From contig NZ_LT635783.1 in NCBI RefSeq assembly GCF_900128455.1, forward strand, positions 472,322 to 536,321: a DNA stretch of 64,000 nucleotides. Reading direction: 5' to 3'. This DNA comes from Bacteroides mediterraneensis. GTDB taxonomy: Bacteria; Bacteroidota; Bacteroidia; Bacteroidales; Bacteroidaceae. Position 1 is the stretch's first letter. Each line of letters begins with the position of its first letter. The position numbers were made by a program, and so were the translations under genes. This document shows positions 9,450 to 16,306 of this stretch, one piece after another. Under the pieces are notes generated by a model that did not search any database, was not told the DNA's origin, and saw only the letters and a program-made list of their open reading frames with translations.

Positions 9450-11249
9450 ATGAAACTGAAATATACATTAGGAGCCTTGGTGGCTGCGTTTGCATTGGCA
9501 GGCTGCAGCTTGGACGTGAATATGTACGACGGTGTGACGGGTGAGGACGTAACAGCCCGTAACATTGTGGAATTGTCACAAGGCAGTTACAGCATGTTGA
9601 AATACGATGGCGGACTGATTGATTATGGATATTATTTCTGGGCTTATGGTGCTGACGACCTTTCATGGGGTGGTACTTCTACTGACGAGAAATTCGATAT
9701 CTACGACTATAGCCGTAAAATCACCAGTTCAGTTACGGAATATGCTTGGGAGTTGGGTTATCGTACTATCGGTAACTGTAACAGGGTGATTGAGATGGGA
9801 GCCGAACTGGGTGCGGACATCACTGACGAGGAAAAAGTCATTGTCGGTGAGAATTACTATCTCCGTGCCTTGTCTTATTTCCTGTTGGTGAACGAATTCG
9901 CCCAGCCTTATTCCAATAATCCTACGCAAAATCCGGGGTTGCCATTGAAGCTTACTAGCGATCCGAACGACTTGCCAAAATTCCGTTCTACGGTAGCCGA
10001 AATCTATGATCAGGTTGTGAAGGATTTGAAGGATGCCATTACTTATATGACTTTGCCGTCAGGGCTTAGACCGAAAAATAGTTGCTATGCTACCAAAGAA
10101 GCAGCTCAGGCATTATTGGCCCGCGTGTATTTGTACATGGAAAATTGGGATGGTGCTTGGGATATGGCTAATGAAGTTATTAATTCTGGTCGTTTTAGCT
10201 TGCTTCAGGGTAATGATTATAAAATCTATTCTCAGTTTGCTCCTGAAGATAATTCTGAAACCATTTTTGCTGTACGTCGTACAAAACAGAAAGATGATAG
10301 TGGAAGTGGTAGAATGGGGGGCTTGTATATTAACGTAGACAATAACGGCTGGGAGGAAATGTATGCTTCTGCTCCTTACCTGAATTTGCTGGAGTTGTAT
10401 CTGGATGACCAAGGATATCCTAAGGATTTGCGTAGTAGCTTCATTACCAAACGTTATGTAGAGGACGGAACGGATACCTCCAAGTATCCTATCACCGGTA
10501 ATCCGGAACGGAATTATCAGGACTGGACCTTTGTGTATGCAGTCAAGCAGGCTGGTGCTAACGCTAATTATGAATACCGTCAGATTTCTGTCACTAAGCA
10601 GAATGATGGAACCTATGCCATGAGTGCGGACGATGCTGCCAATTTCCGGAGTGCAACCATCCAGTCTGAACCTTATAACTTGGGAACTCGCTATTATGTA
10701 CAGGCTTCGGACGGTACAAAATATGTAGGCCGTATCGAGCCACGTGTGTACGATGCCAAAACGCTTCGTCAGAAGGAGGCAATGTTCCTGGTATATGCCA
10801 TTAATAAATGTTCTTATCAGGAGCAGTATTATCATTTATGGTCACCCATTATCTCTCGTTTGGCTGAAATGTACCTGATTCGTGCTGAGGCTAATCTGGA
10901 GAAAGGTGGAGATACACAGACTACTCTTGATGATGTGAACGTGATTCGTAGTAGAGCCGGTATTCCTGAATGGACACTGGAAAATATCCAGACAGCTGAA
11001 AACGGTCAGCCGAAGGATATACATAAGATTATTGAAGAAGAACGTATGCTGGAATTTGCATGGGAAGGTCTCCGTCGATTCGATGTGTTCCGCTGGCGTC
11101 ATACGCTCGACCGTAAATATCCAGGTGGACATACCTTGAGACAGGGCGACCGCTACTTGGAGATTCCTTACAACTCTCCTTCTGTATGCGAGTTTATCCC
11201 GCAGGCTCAGTATGATGCTTATCCTTACGATTTAGGACAGAACCCCTAA
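9450..11249 (+). CDS. SusD/RagB-family glycan-binding outer-membrane lipoprotein
   Basis: The 599-residue product has a lipoprotein signal with lipobox LAGC (Cys19), followed by SLDVNMYDGV. The N-terminal SusD-like TPR helices include the LRALSYFLLVNEFAQPY motif (RAxxYFxLxxxFG type). A second RagB/SusD region near the C-terminus has the LAEMYLIRAEANLE and EERMLEFAWEGLRRFDVFRW signatures. SusD proteins sit as lids on SusC and capture glycans at the cell surface. The gene follows susC by 27 bases in one operon and is followed at 104 bases by a lipoprotein gene across a hairpin. Confidence 0.95.
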   Translation: MKLKYTLGALVAAFALAGCSLDVNMYDGVTGEDVTARNIVELSQGSYSMLKYDGGLIDYGYYFWAYGADDLSWGGTSTDEKFDIYDYSRKITSSVTEYAWELGYRTIGNCNRVIEMGAELGADITDEEKVIVGENYYLRALSYFLLVNEFAQPYSNNPTQNPGLPLKLTSDPNDLPKFRSTVAEIYDQVVKDLKDAITYMTLPSGLRPKNSCYATKEAAQALLARVYLYMENWDGAWDMANEVINSGRFSLLQGNDYKIYSQFAPEDNSETIFAVRRTKQKDDSGSGRMGGLYINVDNNGWEEMYASAPYLNLLELYLDDQGYPKDLRSSFITKRYVEDGTDTSKYPITGNPERNYQDWTFVYAVKQAGANANYEYRQISVTKQNDGTYAMSADDAANFRSATIQSEPYNLGTRYYVQASDGTKYVGRIEPRVYDAKTLRQKEAMFLVYAINKCSYQEQYYHLWSPIISRLAEMYLIRAEANLEKGGDTQTTLDDVNVIRSRAGIPEWTLENIQTAENGQPKDIHKIIEEERMLEFAWEGLRRFDVFRWRHTLDRKYPGGHTLRQGDRYLEIPYNSPSVCEFIPQAQYDAYPYDLGQNP

Positions 11250-11281
11250 TAGAATGAACTGGTAGACTGAGAATAGGGCTT

Positions 11282-11308
11282 GCCTGCCTTTCCCGCAGAG
11301 AGGCAGGC
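11282..11308 (+). promoter_or_regulatory. Intra-operon hairpin between susD and the downstream lipoprotein gene
   Basis: GCCTGCCT (11282-11289) pairs with AGGCAGGC (11301-11308). There is no T-run after it, so it is more likely an mRNA-stabilising or processing hairpin than a terminator. It may set the level of the third gene below that of susCD. Confidence 0.5.
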
Positions 11309-11353
11309 GGCATTTGGAAATCATATTTATTTATATATAACAGAAACTGTAAA

Positions 11354-12193
11354 ATGAAAAAAATATCATATTTTTTGTCACTTCTCTTACTGGCATTGTT
11401 CTGTGGCTGTAAGGAACAAGAACAACCTTATGTGGGTTATATTATCATTGAACGAGCTGTACTCGATGCAGCCGAAGGTGCTACCACGACAATAACGGCT
11501 GATACGGATATTCCTTCTGAAATGATTTTTACCATGGAAGACGGAGTGGATTGGTGTACGGTGTCTGCTTCCGGTAAAGAGATTACCGTGAAAGCCACTC
11601 AGGCCAATCCGGACCCTTCTAATTATCGTACTGCCACCGTTCAGGTAAGATGTGGTTATCGTACTACTTCTTTCACCGTGTTGCAGAAGTATGAAGGTCA
11701 GACCACATTACAATACGACTGGACCAAATGGACAGCTACAGGCTCTGATGTTGAGGCTGGTGACGGAGGAGGTTATCCTAGCCTGTTCACCGATGACCGT
11801 ACTCAGTTCTGGCACAGTGCTTATTCAGGTGGAAATGCACCGCTTCCTCACACATTGGTCATCGATATGCAGGAAGAACTGGAATGCATAAGCTTTGCTA
11901 TCGGCCGTCGTGCATACGGGGAAAATAATTATCCTTCGGTAAAGACTTTGCAATTGTGGGTCAGCACGGACAATGAGAAGTTCATTCAAGTGGGTGGATT
12001 TACGTTCGCTTTGCCGTGGGAAGCTCCTGATGGCACTATCGTGACAGGAAACAGTCCGTTGGTTCCGGCCGAAGAGGTCATCTCATTGACTGAACCGGTA
12101 GTAGCCCGTTATGTCAAACTCGTTATCACAGAAACCAATAACGATACCGGAGTTTGTCAGGTATCTTACTTCAAGGCATACGGAAAGATTTAA
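11354..12193 (+). CDS. BACON and F5/8-type-C (discoidin) domain surface lipoprotein
   Basis: The 279-residue protein has a lipoprotein signal ending LFCGC, then KEQEQ, an acidic stretch that fits surface export. Residues about 30-110 look like a BACON domain (ISxVDWCTVSASGKEITVK pattern, ending in FTVLQKYEG). Residues about 115-279 form a discoidin/F5-8C beta-sandwich, with PSLFTDDRTQFWHS near the start and VARYVKLVITE near its end. Such proteins act as surface glycan-binding proteins, the positional equivalent of SusE/F. It is the last gene of the susCD operon, before a strong hairpin terminator. Which glycan it binds cannot be read from the sequence. Confidence 0.82.
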   Translation: MKKISYFLSLLLLALFCGCKEQEQPYVGYIIIERAVLDAAEGATTTITADTDIPSEMIFTMEDGVDWCTVSASGKEITVKATQANPDPSNYRTATVQVRCGYRTTSFTVLQKYEGQTTLQYDWTKWTATGSDVEAGDGGGYPSLFTDDRTQFWHSAYSGGNAPLPHTLVIDMQEELECISFAIGRRAYGENNYPSVKTLQLWVSTDNEKFIQVGGFTFALPWEAPDGTIVTGNSPLVPAEEVISLTEPVVARYVKLVITETNNDTGVCQVSYFKAYGKI

Positions 12194-12215
12194 AATGATG
12201 AATCTTTTTCCATAC

Positions 12216-12250
12216 AGAAAGGCCGTTCTCCGGGTGAGAATGGCCTTTCT
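12216..12250 (+). terminator. Terminator hairpin of the susCD-lipoprotein operon
   Basis: AGAAAGGCCGTTCTC pairs over 15 positions (one G-T) with GAGAATGGCCTTTCT around a 5-base loop. The T-rich end of the stem continues as TTGTGTG. It lies 23 bases after the stop codon. Confidence 0.75.
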
Positions 12251-12264
12251 TGTGTGAATATGTA

Positions 12265-12275
12265 TGTGGAGGAAA
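12265..12275. repeat. Left 11-bp target site duplication of the IS4 element
   Basis: TGTGGAGGAAA here is repeated exactly at 13599-13609, immediately outside the two ends of the element. Confidence 0.85.
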
Positions 12276-13598
12276 CATTAGTGTCCCGTTAAAATGGGAC
12301 GAGTTAAACAATTAATCAAAAAGCCCCGGAATCAGGGGATCATTTAGATTTTTGACATCATTGAAATTAGTCTTGTCGAACAGGTCACGCAAGTGGGTTT
12401 TGTCAGTCAATGATATACTGAGAATTTGCAAAACTTCATAGGTTGAACGTTTCAACTTCATATCATGTTGGACAATAGCCACAAGACAGTACGTGATAAT
12501 AGCCACACTGATTTGTATGCGAACAGCGTTCTCTGTTGTGCCCCAGAATTTCTTTATCTTGAGATGCTGCTTGAGCCATTTGAAGAACAGCTCGATTAAC
12601 CATCTTTTCTTATAAAGATTGGCGACATCCAGTGCAGAAAGTTGTTTTGCATTCGTCAAGAAAGTGAACTCACGGTCATCCTCTTCGTCGTAATATCGGA
12701 CGAGTCTGAATGACTCAGGATATTTTTTCTCGGAGAGATATCCGGTCAGTTTCACTTCCGCATCTGTCATTATGTTCTTTGGCATTCTTCGCTTCCATTT
12801 GACTGTCTTATACTTTAAGTTCGTCTTGGCTCTGACAACAAAGAAAGAGTCTGTAAGATGTATCCTATAGAGTTCTTTAAAGGAGTCATAAGCCCTGTCG
12901 AATATATAATAAGCGTTTGGTTCATAATGGATTGAAGACATTGCTGTGGAATCGTGCTTTGATGCAGTGGTTACAGTATAGAAGGCAGGAACTTGTGCTT
13001 CAATGTCGTATAAGACATGAGCTTTCACCCCTCCTTTCTTGCTTCGGAACTTTGCCCATGGGAATGTTGCAAGACACAACGGAATTGTTGTTGAATCAAA
13101 CGCATATTTCTTTCCGGAAATGTCAAGGAGGTTGGTCGTCCGCTTCTCGCAGGCTTCCTTCATCATATAGAATGCAAAGTCTTCGAAGATTCTGTAATCA
13201 CGGTTCTGGTTCGCTGTCGCAAGAGTTGTCTTGGCTATCGGTTCACGACCTAAACCAAGATGATATTGCTTGGCCCTATGCGCCTCGAAAGCAACGATTA
13301 AGTCTCGCAGGCTCTCACGGTTACTCAGTTGTCCAAACATCATCGCGAGCATCTGATTCCAGCAAGTGAAATGTTTCACATATCTGTTGACATCATACTT
13401 GCGAACATAGTTGTTGAACTGAGTCCTGTTCAGAAAAGCGGTTAATTGAGAGAATACGTATTTGTCTTGGAACATAGCAGCCATTTGTATTAGACTGCAA
13501 AGTTGCAAAATCAAGTCCGTTTCATTTCAAAAAACCGTGTAATTGACTATATTTCAATAATTTCAAAGAACTATTTATCCACTTTTACGGGACAGTAG
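12276..13598. mobile_element. Complete IS4-family insertion sequence, 1323 bp
   Basis: The element is bounded by an 11-bp direct repeat. Its ends are imperfect inverted repeats built around TGTCCCGT: left end from 12276 (CATTAGTGTCCCGTTAAAATGG), right end read inward from 13598 (CTACTGTCCCGTAAAAGTGG), about 16 of 20 matching. It encodes one transposase on the minus strand. It landed between the terminator of the susCD operon and the terminator of the FKBP gene, so no gene is broken. Precise ends, intact transposase and perfect duplication suggest a recent insertion. It is AT-richer than its neighbours. Confidence 0.88.
12312..13484 (-). CDS. IS4-family DDE transposase
   Basis: The protein has about 390 residues from the ATG at 13484; an upstream TTG at 13514 is in frame but less likely. 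An N-terminal helical domain of the DUF4372 type (FQDKYVFSQLTAFLNR onward) precedes the RNase H-like catalytic core. The catalytic residues are Asp in YAFDSTTIP, Asp in YYIFDRAYDSF, and Glu in YKKRWLIELFFKWLK. The last segment fits the IS4 YREK signature (Y-2-R-3-E-6-K) exactly, with a beta-strand insertion domain between the second Asp and the Glu. No frameshift or internal stop is seen, so the enzyme should be active. It carries out cut-and-paste transposition of the 1323-bp element. Confidence 0.93.
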   Translation of the reverse strand: MAAMFQDKYVFSQLTAFLNRTQFNNYVRKYDVNRYVKHFTCWNQMLAMMFGQLSNRESLRDLIVAFEAHRAKQYHLGLGREPIAKTTLATANQNRDYRIFEDFAFYMMKEACEKRTTNLLDISGKKYAFDSTTIPLCLATFPWAKFRSKKGGVKAHVLYDIEAQVPAFYTVTTASKHDSTAMSSIHYEPNAYYIFDRAYDSFKELYRIHLTDSFFVVRAKTNLKYKTVKWKRRMPKNIMTDAEVKLTGYLSEKKYPESFRLVRYYDEEDDREFTFLTNAKQLSALDVANLYKKRWLIELFFKWLKQHLKIKKFWGTTENAVRIQISVAIITYCLVAIVQHDMKLKRSTYEVLQILSISLTDKTHLRDLFDKTNFNDVKNLNDPLIPGLFD

Positions 13599-13609
13599 TG
13601 TGGAGGAAA
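13599..13609. repeat. Right 11-bp target site duplication of the IS4 element
   Basis: TGTGGAGGAAA, identical to 12265-12275. Removing the element and one copy restores an uninterrupted spacer between the two terminators. Confidence 0.85.
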
Positions 13610-13618
13610 GAAAATGAA

Positions 13619-13658
13619 AATCCCCCGCTTGTTCCTTTCTCAGAGCAAGCGGGGGATT
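13619..13658 (-). terminator. Intrinsic terminator of the FKBP operon
   Basis: On the minus strand AATCCCCCGCTTG and its complement form a 13-bp GC-rich stem, followed by a T-rich stretch (TTCATTTTCTTTCC). It lies 31 bases after the stop of the gene at 13690. Confidence 0.85.
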
Positions 13659-13689
13659 CCCGAAGTAATGTTATAACGGTGGAAGTATA

Positions 13690-14544
13690 TTATTTCTCGA
13701 TGTCTACCAGTTCTACTTCGAAAATCAAAGTAGAGAACGGTTTGATCTTGCCGGCTTCCTGTGCACCGTATCCCAGTTCCTGCGGAATGTACAATTCCCA
13801 TTTAGAGCCTACCGGCATCATCTTCAGGGCTTCTGTCCATCCTGGAATCACACGGCTGACAGCCAATGTGATGGGTTCTTTAGAGCTGTCGAATTCTGTA
13901 CCGTCAATCATGGTACCTTTGTAGTTCACTTTCACGCGTGAAGTATCGGCCGGAATGGCACCTGTACCTTTGGTGATGATTTTATATTGCAATCCGCTGG
14001 CTGTAGTCTGAACACCTTCTTTTGTTTTGTTCTTAACCAGGAATTCTTCGTTCTGCTTCTTGTAGTCCGCATATTTGGCTTCCAAAGCTTTTGATTTGAT
14101 CAATTCTGCTTTTGAACGTACATACACAGCTGCTGAGTCTACTGAAACAAAGCCCTGTTTCTTTACGGTAGCGATGAATCCAGCCAAGAAGTTTTCCTTG
14201 CTCAGTGACTGAGTAGAGTCTTGTCCGAAAATCTGACGGTTGTTGTAGTCGAACATGTCACCGCTGATTTGCTGGCCAATCTGCATACCTGCCAGATAGG
14301 CTTTCTGTTTGGCATCGGTTTCCTTGCAGCCTTGTTCCAGACCTTTGATGAAGTCGGCTACGTATGCTGAATCAACGCCCAGACGGCCTTGTACATATTC
14401 CATTAAACCCTGAGTGTTGGTTACACCCATCATATAAGACAAAGAGTCTACGTCGCTTTTCAGGTTGGCTTTCGGACCTTGTGCTGTACATGATGCCAGG
14501 CTGGCTGCAGCGGCAAGCATCATAAAAAATGTACCTTTTTTCAT
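13690..14544 (-). CDS. FKBP-type peptidyl-prolyl isomerase, periplasmic lipoprotein (Mip-like)
   Basis: The 284-residue protein has a lipoprotein signal with lipobox LASC and lacks the acidic export signal after the Cys (TAQGPK), so it is expected to face the periplasm. Residues about 35-165 are the helical FKBP N-terminal dimerization domain (SYMMGVTNTQGL start). Residues about 180-284 are the FKBP catalytic domain, with VKVNYKGTMIDGTEFDSS, VIPGWTEAL and ELGYGAQEAGKIKPFSTLIFEVEL. It catalyses cis-trans isomerization of proline bonds in exported proteins. It starts 12 bases downstream of a second FKBP gene and ends before a strong terminator. Variation in active-site aromatic residues cannot be judged without alignment. 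Confidence 0.92.
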   Translation of the reverse strand: MKKGTFFMMLAAAASLASCTAQGPKANLKSDVDSLSYMMGVTNTQGLMEYVQGRLGVDSAYVADFIKGLEQGCKETDAKQKAYLAGMQIGQQISGDMFDYNNRQIFGQDSTQSLSKENFLAGFIATVKKQGFVSVDSAAVYVRSKAELIKSKALEAKYADYKKQNEEFLVKNKTKEGVQTTASGLQYKIITKGTGAIPADTSRVKVNYKGTMIDGTEFDSSKEPITLAVSRVIPGWTEALKMMPVGSKWELYIPQELGYGAQEAGKIKPFSTLIFEVELVDIEK

Positions 14545-14556
14545 TTGCTTCGTTAT

Positions 14557-15141
14557 TTATAATACTTCAATTAATTCTACTTCAAAAATCAGGGTACTGT
14601 GGGGCGGAATCATTTCGCCGGCTCCTTGTGCGCCGTAAGCCAGTTCCGACGGGATGTAGAGTTTCCACTTGGCACCTTCCGACATCAGCTGCAGTGCTTC
14701 TACCCAACCTTTTATGACCTGGTTTACACCGAATACAGCCGGTTCGCCACGCTTGATGGAACTGTCGAACAGCGTTCCGTCAATCAGCGTGCCTTCGTAG
14801 TGGCAGCGTACGCGGTCGGTAGCTTTCGGCTTCTTGCCGTTGCCTTCCTTGATTACTTCATACTGCAATCCGCTAGGCAGGGTTACTACGTGCGGGTTTT
14901 TCTTGTTTTCTTCCAGGAATGCTTTTCCTTTTGCTATGTTTTCTGCGTTGGTTTTCTCTTCCAGTTCCATGAAGAACTTGTTCACGATTTCACGTGCTTC
15001 TGTATGAGAAATAGCAGTCTGATTTCCTTCCAATACGTCTTTGATAGCCTGTGCGAAGTCATTTACATCGATGGAGCGTGCGCCCATGCTGAACAGGTTT
15101 TGGCCAATCCCCAGACCAATGGCGTAACTAAATTTATCCAT
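14557..15141 (-). CDS. FKBP-type peptidyl-prolyl isomerase, FklB-like, no signal peptide
   Basis: The 194-residue protein starts MDKFSYAIGLGIGQNL, which is the FKBP N-terminal domain without a preceding signal sequence, so it is probably cytoplasmic. The catalytic domain has VRCHYEGTLIDGTLFDSS, VIKGWVEALQLM and ELAYGAQGAGEMIPPHSTLIFEVELIEV. It is the upstream member of a tandem pair. The second gene starts 12 bases after this stop and adds a lipoprotein signal, which suggests a duplication followed by different cell locations. A perfect -7 box lies at 15179-15186 on the minus strand. Confidence 0.92.
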   Translation of the reverse strand: MDKFSYAIGLGIGQNLFSMGARSIDVNDFAQAIKDVLEGNQTAISHTEAREIVNKFFMELEEKTNAENIAKGKAFLEENKKNPHVVTLPSGLQYEVIKEGNGKKPKATDRVRCHYEGTLIDGTLFDSSIKRGEPAVFGVNQVIKGWVEALQLMSEGAKWKLYIPSELAYGAQGAGEMIPPHSTLIFEVELIEVL

Positions 15142-15178
15142 AAATAAATCTTGTATTAAAATGTGAATTAACGGGGAG

Positions 15179-15186
15179 CAAAGGTA
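15179..15186 (-). promoter_or_regulatory. -7 box of the FKBP operon
   Basis: On the minus strand this reads TACCTTTG, 37 bases before the ATG at 15141. No clear TTTG is found at the -33 distance. Confidence 0.5.
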
Positions 15187-15230
15187 TCTTTTTTCTGTGA
15201 ATATGAGGAATTTTGATTGATAAATTTTCT

Positions 15231-15238
15231 TATTTTTG
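15231..15238 (+). promoter_or_regulatory. Candidate -7 box of the sirtuin gene
   Basis: TATTTTTG, with a TTTG at 15212-15215 spaced 15 bases upstream, shorter than normal. A strong AAGGAGGAGAA ribosome binding site follows just before the ATG at 15290. Confidence 0.4.
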
Positions 15239-15289
15239 GCGGGTGAACACGTTTCTAAATCATGTATCTAAAATAAGGAGGAGAAGAAT

Positions 15290-15997
15290 ATGAAGAATCT
15301 GGTTGTATTGACAGGGGCCGGCATGAGTGCGGAAAGCGGTATCAGCACGTTCCGCGATGCAGGAGGATTGTGGGACCAGTATCCGGTGGAACAGGTAGCC
15401 ACTCCCGAAGGGTATGCGGCCAATCCGGAACTGGTCATCAATTTCTACAACGACCGCCGCAAGCAGTTGCTGGAGGTGAAACCGAACCGCGGTCATGAGT
15501 TATTGGCGGAACTGGAAAAGAATTTCCATGTTACCGTCATCACACAGAATGTGGACAACCTGCATGAGCGTGCCGGAAGCCATGAAGTGATTCATCTGCA
15601 CGGTGAGCTGACCAAGGTGACTTCCAGTTACAATCCCAATGACCCGCGTTATATCAAGGAACTCCGTCCGGATGAATATGAAGTGAAGATGGGCGACAAG
15701 GCGGGCGACGGTTCCCAGCTGCGTCCGTTCATCGTCTGGTTCGGTGAGGCGGTGCCCATGATTGAGACAGCCGTGGAGTATGTGGAGAAGGCCGATATCT
15801 TTGTCATTATCGGGACCTCCCTGAACGTCTATCCGGCGGCAGGCCTGCTGAATTACGTGCGCGACGGGGTGCCGGTTTATCTGATTGACCCGAAAGAAGT
15901 ACGTATCGTTTCCGGGCGTCCGGTACACGTCATCCGCAAGGGAGCTTCCGAAGGAATGGAAGAATTAAAAAAAATGTTATTGGATGAAGCAAAGTAA
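15290..15997 (+). CDS. Sir2-family NAD-dependent protein deacylase lacking zinc cysteines
   Basis: The 235-residue protein has the NAD-binding GAGMSAESGI and TFRDAGGLWDQYP motifs, TQNVDNLHERAG, the catalytic His in HLHGELTKV, and VWFGEAVP and GTSLNVYPAAGL. The FYNDRR segment keeps the Tyr and Arg which in E. coli CobB and SIRT5 recognise acidic acyl groups, so desuccinylase activity is plausible. The four zinc-ligand cysteines normally found after the catalytic His are absent: the segment SSYNPNDPRYIKELRPDEY has no Cys. A strong AGGAGG site precedes the ATG. Rubredoxin follows 71 bases downstream but has its own -7 box. Confidence 0.9.
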   Translation: MKNLVVLTGAGMSAESGISTFRDAGGLWDQYPVEQVATPEGYAANPELVINFYNDRRKQLLEVKPNRGHELLAELEKNFHVTVITQNVDNLHERAGSHEVIHLHGELTKVTSSYNPNDPRYIKELRPDEYEVKMGDKAGDGSQLRPFIVWFGEAVPMIETAVEYVEKADIFVIIGTSLNVYPAAGLLNYVRDGVPVYLIDPKEVRIVSGRPVHVIRKGASEGMEELKKMLLDEAK

Positions 15998-16009
15998 ACA
16001 AATTCTTTC

Positions 16010-16017
16010 TATATTTG
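16010..16017 (+). promoter_or_regulatory. Candidate -7 box of the rubredoxin gene
   Basis: TATATTTG fits TAnnTTTG, 51 bases upstream of the rubredoxin ATG. No well-spaced TTTG was found upstream. Confidence 0.4.
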
Positions 16018-16068
16018 TTATCATTTTAAACTAAGAACAAATACTAACTAATTAAGAATTGACTGATT

Positions 16069-16233
16069 ATGAAAAAGTACATTTGCACAGTATGTGATTG
16101 GGTTTACGATCCAGAAGTGGGTGATCCAGACGGAGGTATTGCTCCGGGTACGGCTTTTGAAGATCTTCCAGAAGACTGGGTTTGCCCGGTTTGTGGAGTC
16201 GGAAAAGAAGATTTCCAGGTAGTAGAAGATTAA
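16069..16233 (+). CDS. rd: Rubredoxin
   Basis: The 54-residue protein starts [18 protein letters not shown] and carries [11 protein letters not shown] near its end. The two CxxC(D/G) knuckles hold a single iron. The conserved [18 protein letters not shown] stretch and the length are those of a classic small rubredoxin. It is an electron carrier of anaerobes, often serving oxygen and peroxide reductases. It stands alone between the sirtuin gene and a terminator. No partner (rubrerythrin, NADH-rubredoxin reductase) is adjacent. Confidence 0.97.
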   Translation: MKKYICTVCDWVYDPEVGDPDGGIAPGTAFEDLPEDWVCPVCGVGKEDFQVVED

Positions 16234-16253
16234 TACACTTTTCTTGATAAGAG

Positions 16254-16303
16254 CGGCCTTCTAAAAAGTATGCCATATACTTTTGGAAGGCCGTTTTCTT
16301 TTT
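16254..16303 (+). terminator. Intrinsic terminator after rubredoxin
   Basis: A long stem pairs CGGCCTTC and AAAAGTAT with ATACTTTT and GAAGGCCG and is followed by TTTTCTTTTT. It separates rubredoxin from the convergent MutS-like gene, whose stop is four bases away. Confidence 0.9.
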
Positions 16304-16306
16304 GCC

